This document shows positions 5,010 to 6,442 of a stretch of DNA of 6,442 nucleotides, in pieces. Origin of the DNA: Bifidobacteriaceae bacterium (lineage in GTDB: Bacteria > Actinomycetota > Actinomycetes > Actinomycetales > WQXJ01); assembly GCA_031266115.1 (NCBI GenBank), contig JAISBQ010000379.1, positions 1-6,442 on the forward strand. The letters run 5' to 3'. The position numbers and the translations under genes are program-made. Under the pieces are notes generated by a model. That model worked only from the letters and a program-made list of their open reading frames with translations, searched no databases and was not told where the DNA came from. Positions within the stretch are counted from its first letter, which is position 1. The number at the start of each line of letters is the position of its first letter.

Positions 5010-5169
5010 CACCAGGGCTTCATGCGTCGACGTGGCGCATGTTGAGTGTGGATCGCGCCGAGTGTTGACGAACACAGGGGTTCATCGACATGTTCGAGGT
5101 CGGCGGGGTGGTCTGAGGCGGCTGGTACGGCCCTGGGGTGACGTCATCGTCGAGGGTCGGTGTGATGTG
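5010..5169. repeat. 160-bp dispersed repeat, copy B
   Basis: This is the second copy of the 2664-2823 repeat (132/160 identical, no gaps). The end matching the rloA start codon still has GTG on the minus strand, but no rloA-like sequence follows. The -10 hexamer has decayed to CATGAA. The other end is the GTG start of the orphan antitoxin (5167-5169), so this copy serves as that gene's upstream region in place of the promoter and AGGAGG seen at 3709-3730. TTGACG at 5065-5070 is a possible plus-strand -35, without a clear -10. Confidence 0.75.
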
Positions 5170-5352
5170 CAACTGGCCATGGCTGAGGAGCAGATCGACC
5201 GGACGCTGTTGTTCGCCGATGGGGTGTTGGCCGCCGCCGGGCACTCTTACCACGACCCTCAGCACGAGGAAGATCTCCGCGAGGCTGGACGCGGGCACAT
5301 CACAGTGGACGAGGTGGTGCGCATAACCGCTGGCCGCTGCTCATTGGTATGA
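5167..5352 (+). CDS. Orphan VbhA-like antitoxin, altered C-terminus
   Basis: This 61-residue paralogue of the antitoxin at 3735-3923. Over the first 155 nt I count 144 identities (about 93%), and over 52 residues only three differences. Eight of the eleven base changes are silent, so both copies seem to have been kept functional for some time after they diverged. After DEVVR the sequence departs: the native tail RGIERIRDRG is replaced by ITAGRCSLV, and no fic gene follows. The Shine-Dalgarno is weak (GAGGG, 10 nt before GTG). It could be an expressed stand-alone antitoxin or a dead remnant. The same alanine-for-glutamate substitution in the presumed inhibitory helix is present. Confidence 0.6.
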   Translation: MQLAMAEEQIDRTLLFADGVLAAAGHSYHDPQHEEDLREAGRGHITVDEVVRITAGRCSLV

Positions 5353-5624
5353 GCGCGAGGAGCGGGGAGTCGGCCAGAGCTTCTTGGACCGGAGCCCAGA
5401 GCCCGGCAACTGGAAGCGTCGCGTGGATGATTGGTTCCCGTGGCGCAAGCGCCACGGGTTGGTTGGTCAGCATCAAGCGTCCACGTCCTCCGGGACAGTG
5501 TCTCCGTGTGGGTCGCAGTGGAACACGTCGCCGATCGGCGCATCGAAGGCCAACACGACCCGGTCCTGGGTACCCCGTGGGAATCCAAACGTACCTACGC
5601 CTCATAGAGAGGCAGGTACACGAG
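5353..5624. other. Gene-poor stretch before the mobile-element remnants
   Basis: No recognisable protein is encoded. One plus-strand frame is open from 5384 into the recombinase-relaxase remnant, and another from 5349 to 5897, but their translations here lack family motifs. The only clear structure is the hairpin at 5437-5458. This may be eroded sequence from the mobile element or the lost fic locus. Confidence 0.4.
5437..5458. terminator. Perfect 10-bp hairpin
   Basis: CCCGTGGCGC-AA-GCGCCACGGG is a perfect 10-bp inverted repeat with a 2-nt gap, more realistically 9 bp closed by a CAAG tetraloop. It is followed by TTGGTTGGT rather than a pure T-run. It lies 85 nt after the orphan antitoxin and fits a T-poor actinobacterial terminator for that gene; a recombination or replication site is also possible. 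Confidence 0.5.
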
Positions 5625-5850
5625 ATGGGAAAGAGCAGGATCGAGCAGCGGGATGCGCCACCCACGGCGACGGAGGCCGTGGCGGGACGGGCGGTAGTGA
5701 TGACCCGGAGGGGACGGAGAAGGGCGTGGATCGACAGGAGGCCGACTGCCGTGCTTACGTCAAATCCCAAGGGCTCACGGTGGTCGAGGTCTTCCGTGAG
5801 AACGACACGTCGGCGTTCAAGCAGCGCACCATCGTCCTACCGAGTGGTGA
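5625..5850 (+). pseudogene. Serine recombinase, N-terminal remnant without catalytic Ser
   Basis: Large serine recombinases (resolvase/invertase superfamily) integrate or excise mobile elements using a serine in an N-terminal Y-x-R-x-S motif. From ATG 5625 one frame ends with GRAVV (to about 5699), the strand that should lead into that motif. The neighbouring frame continues with DDPEGTEKGVDRQEADCRAY, then VKSQGLTVVEVFRENDTSAF, which is the next part of the domain. Between them the Y-x-R-x-S segment is gone and the frame shifts, consistent with a small deletion (roughly 13-16 nt) near 5700. The remnant stops at about 5820-5860, where it joins relaxase sequence. The rest of the catalytic domain, the recombinase domain and the zinc ribbon are absent. 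It cannot be active. Confidence 0.7.
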
Positions 5851-6403
5851 GAAGGTGGCCGACAGTCTCAGCGCCGCCGGGCTGTACGTCGGCATGACCC
5901 GAGGCCGCACGACGAACCTCCTGCACGTCGTCGCGGAGAACCTGACGGATGCCCGCGGCCAGTTCACCGCCGCGATGGGACGCGACCGCGCCGACCGGGG
6001 ATTGGAAGCCGCCACACGCCACGCGATCCAGGACGCGGCGGGACTCGTCGCGGACGGCCCCGCCGTCATCGTCAACACCGAGAAGACGCGCCTCGCCGGG
6101 CTGATCGCCCAGGCCGAGGCGAACGTGGAACGGTGGCAGCAACGAGCCGACACCCTGGACCGCCTCCAGCGCCAGCACCAGCAGGCCCGCGAACAGCAAC
6201 AAGCCGTCGCCCAGACGGCGCAGGCCCGACACGAGCGCACCCGCGCCGCAGTTCTCGCCACGCTCACCGCTGCGGCGACCGCCGACGCCCGCACGCTCGA
6301 AACAGCCCGCGACGCGATGGAGGCAGCCGACCAGGCCGCCCGGCTGGGCGACAGCCAACCCGCGAGACCACCCGGCTCCTGCACCCCAGGACTCAGCCTG
6401 TGA
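5851..6403 (+). pseudogene. MobF/TraA-type relaxase, C-terminal remnant
   Basis: This is the end of a conjugative relaxase-helicase, the enzyme that nicks and unwinds plasmid or ICE DNA for transfer. SLSAAGLYVGMTRGRTTN (5864 onward) is the last helicase motif of the TraA/TrwC type, followed by LHVVAENLTDARGQFTAAM and RDRADRGL. Then comes a long Gln/Ala/Arg-rich coiled-coil stretch (about 6090-6330), typical of actinobacterial relaxase tails. The relaxase domain with its catalytic tyrosine, and Walker A/B, are missing. The short Pro-rich end (RPPGSCTPGLSL) may be a frameshifted tail. The frame is continuous with the recombinase remnant. A GTG at 5726, with GGAG about 6 nt upstream, could initiate a 225-residue chimera, but I expect no function. 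Confidence 0.75.
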
Positions 6404-6442
6404 CAGCGCCCATCCGGGGCGAAGGGCCCGCCGGGTTCGCCT

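Noticed and set aside
5755..6384. Long minus-strand frames opposite the relaxase remnant
   Set aside because: They are shadows of a high-GC coding sequence. The plus strand has the helicase motif VGMTRGR, and the minus translations are Ala/Arg/Cys/Ser-rich without motifs.
1..6442. CRISPR array, rRNA or complete tRNA genes
   Set aside because: No regularly spaced short repeats are present, and I see no rRNA-like sequence or full cloverleaf on either strand.

Overview
The window is GC-rich with G/C-biased third codon positions, frequent GTG starts and actinobacterial-type protein families, so it most likely comes from an actinomycete (Actinomycetota). I cannot name the genus. It reads as an accessory island: abortive-infection and toxin-antitoxin (TA) genes, many decayed, next to remnants of a conjugative or integrative element.

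Layout. (1) 1-306 holds no convincing gene, only a short operator-like inverted repeat near the left end. (2) 307-721, minus strand: remains of an AbiE-type TA pair, with the antitoxin internally deleted and the toxin reduced to its N-terminus. A 39-nt interrupted palindrome covers the antitoxin start. (3) 769-2666, minus strand: an intact two-gene operon, a RloA-like ABC-type ATPase followed 2 nt later by a RloB-family protein, with a promoter placed for leaderless transcription. (4) 2667-3117: non-coding DNA with the first copy of a 160-bp repeat, hairpins and a likely TA operator. (5) 3118-3620: an intact YefM-YoeB TA operon. (6) 3735-4648: a VbhA-like antitoxin and its overlapping Fic toxin gene, which is frameshifted and has lost its 3' end. 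(7) 4490-4831, minus strand: a helix-turn-helix antitoxin-like gene without an evident toxin, joined tail-to-tail to the broken fic. (8) 4854-4928: two neighbouring inverted repeats. (9) 5010-5352: the second copy of the 160-bp repeat, fused exactly at the start codon of a second, orphan VbhA-like antitoxin. (10) 5625-6403: an N-terminal scrap of a serine recombinase, lacking its catalytic serine, fused in frame to the C-terminal tail of a MobF/TraA-type relaxase.

Functionally, RloAB and YefM-YoeB look complete. RloAB probably acts as an abortive-infection system and YefM-YoeB as a ribosome-dependent mRNA-cleaving TA module. The remaining genes look like decay products of AbiE, Fic and HTH/toxin modules and of a mobile element. 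In the fic and AbiE loci the toxin is broken. The two VbhA-like antitoxins and the HTH protein remain open reading frames, although one antitoxin has a replaced C-terminus. The most unusual structure is the 160-bp repeat: one copy starts at the rloA start codon, the other ends at the orphan antitoxin start codon.
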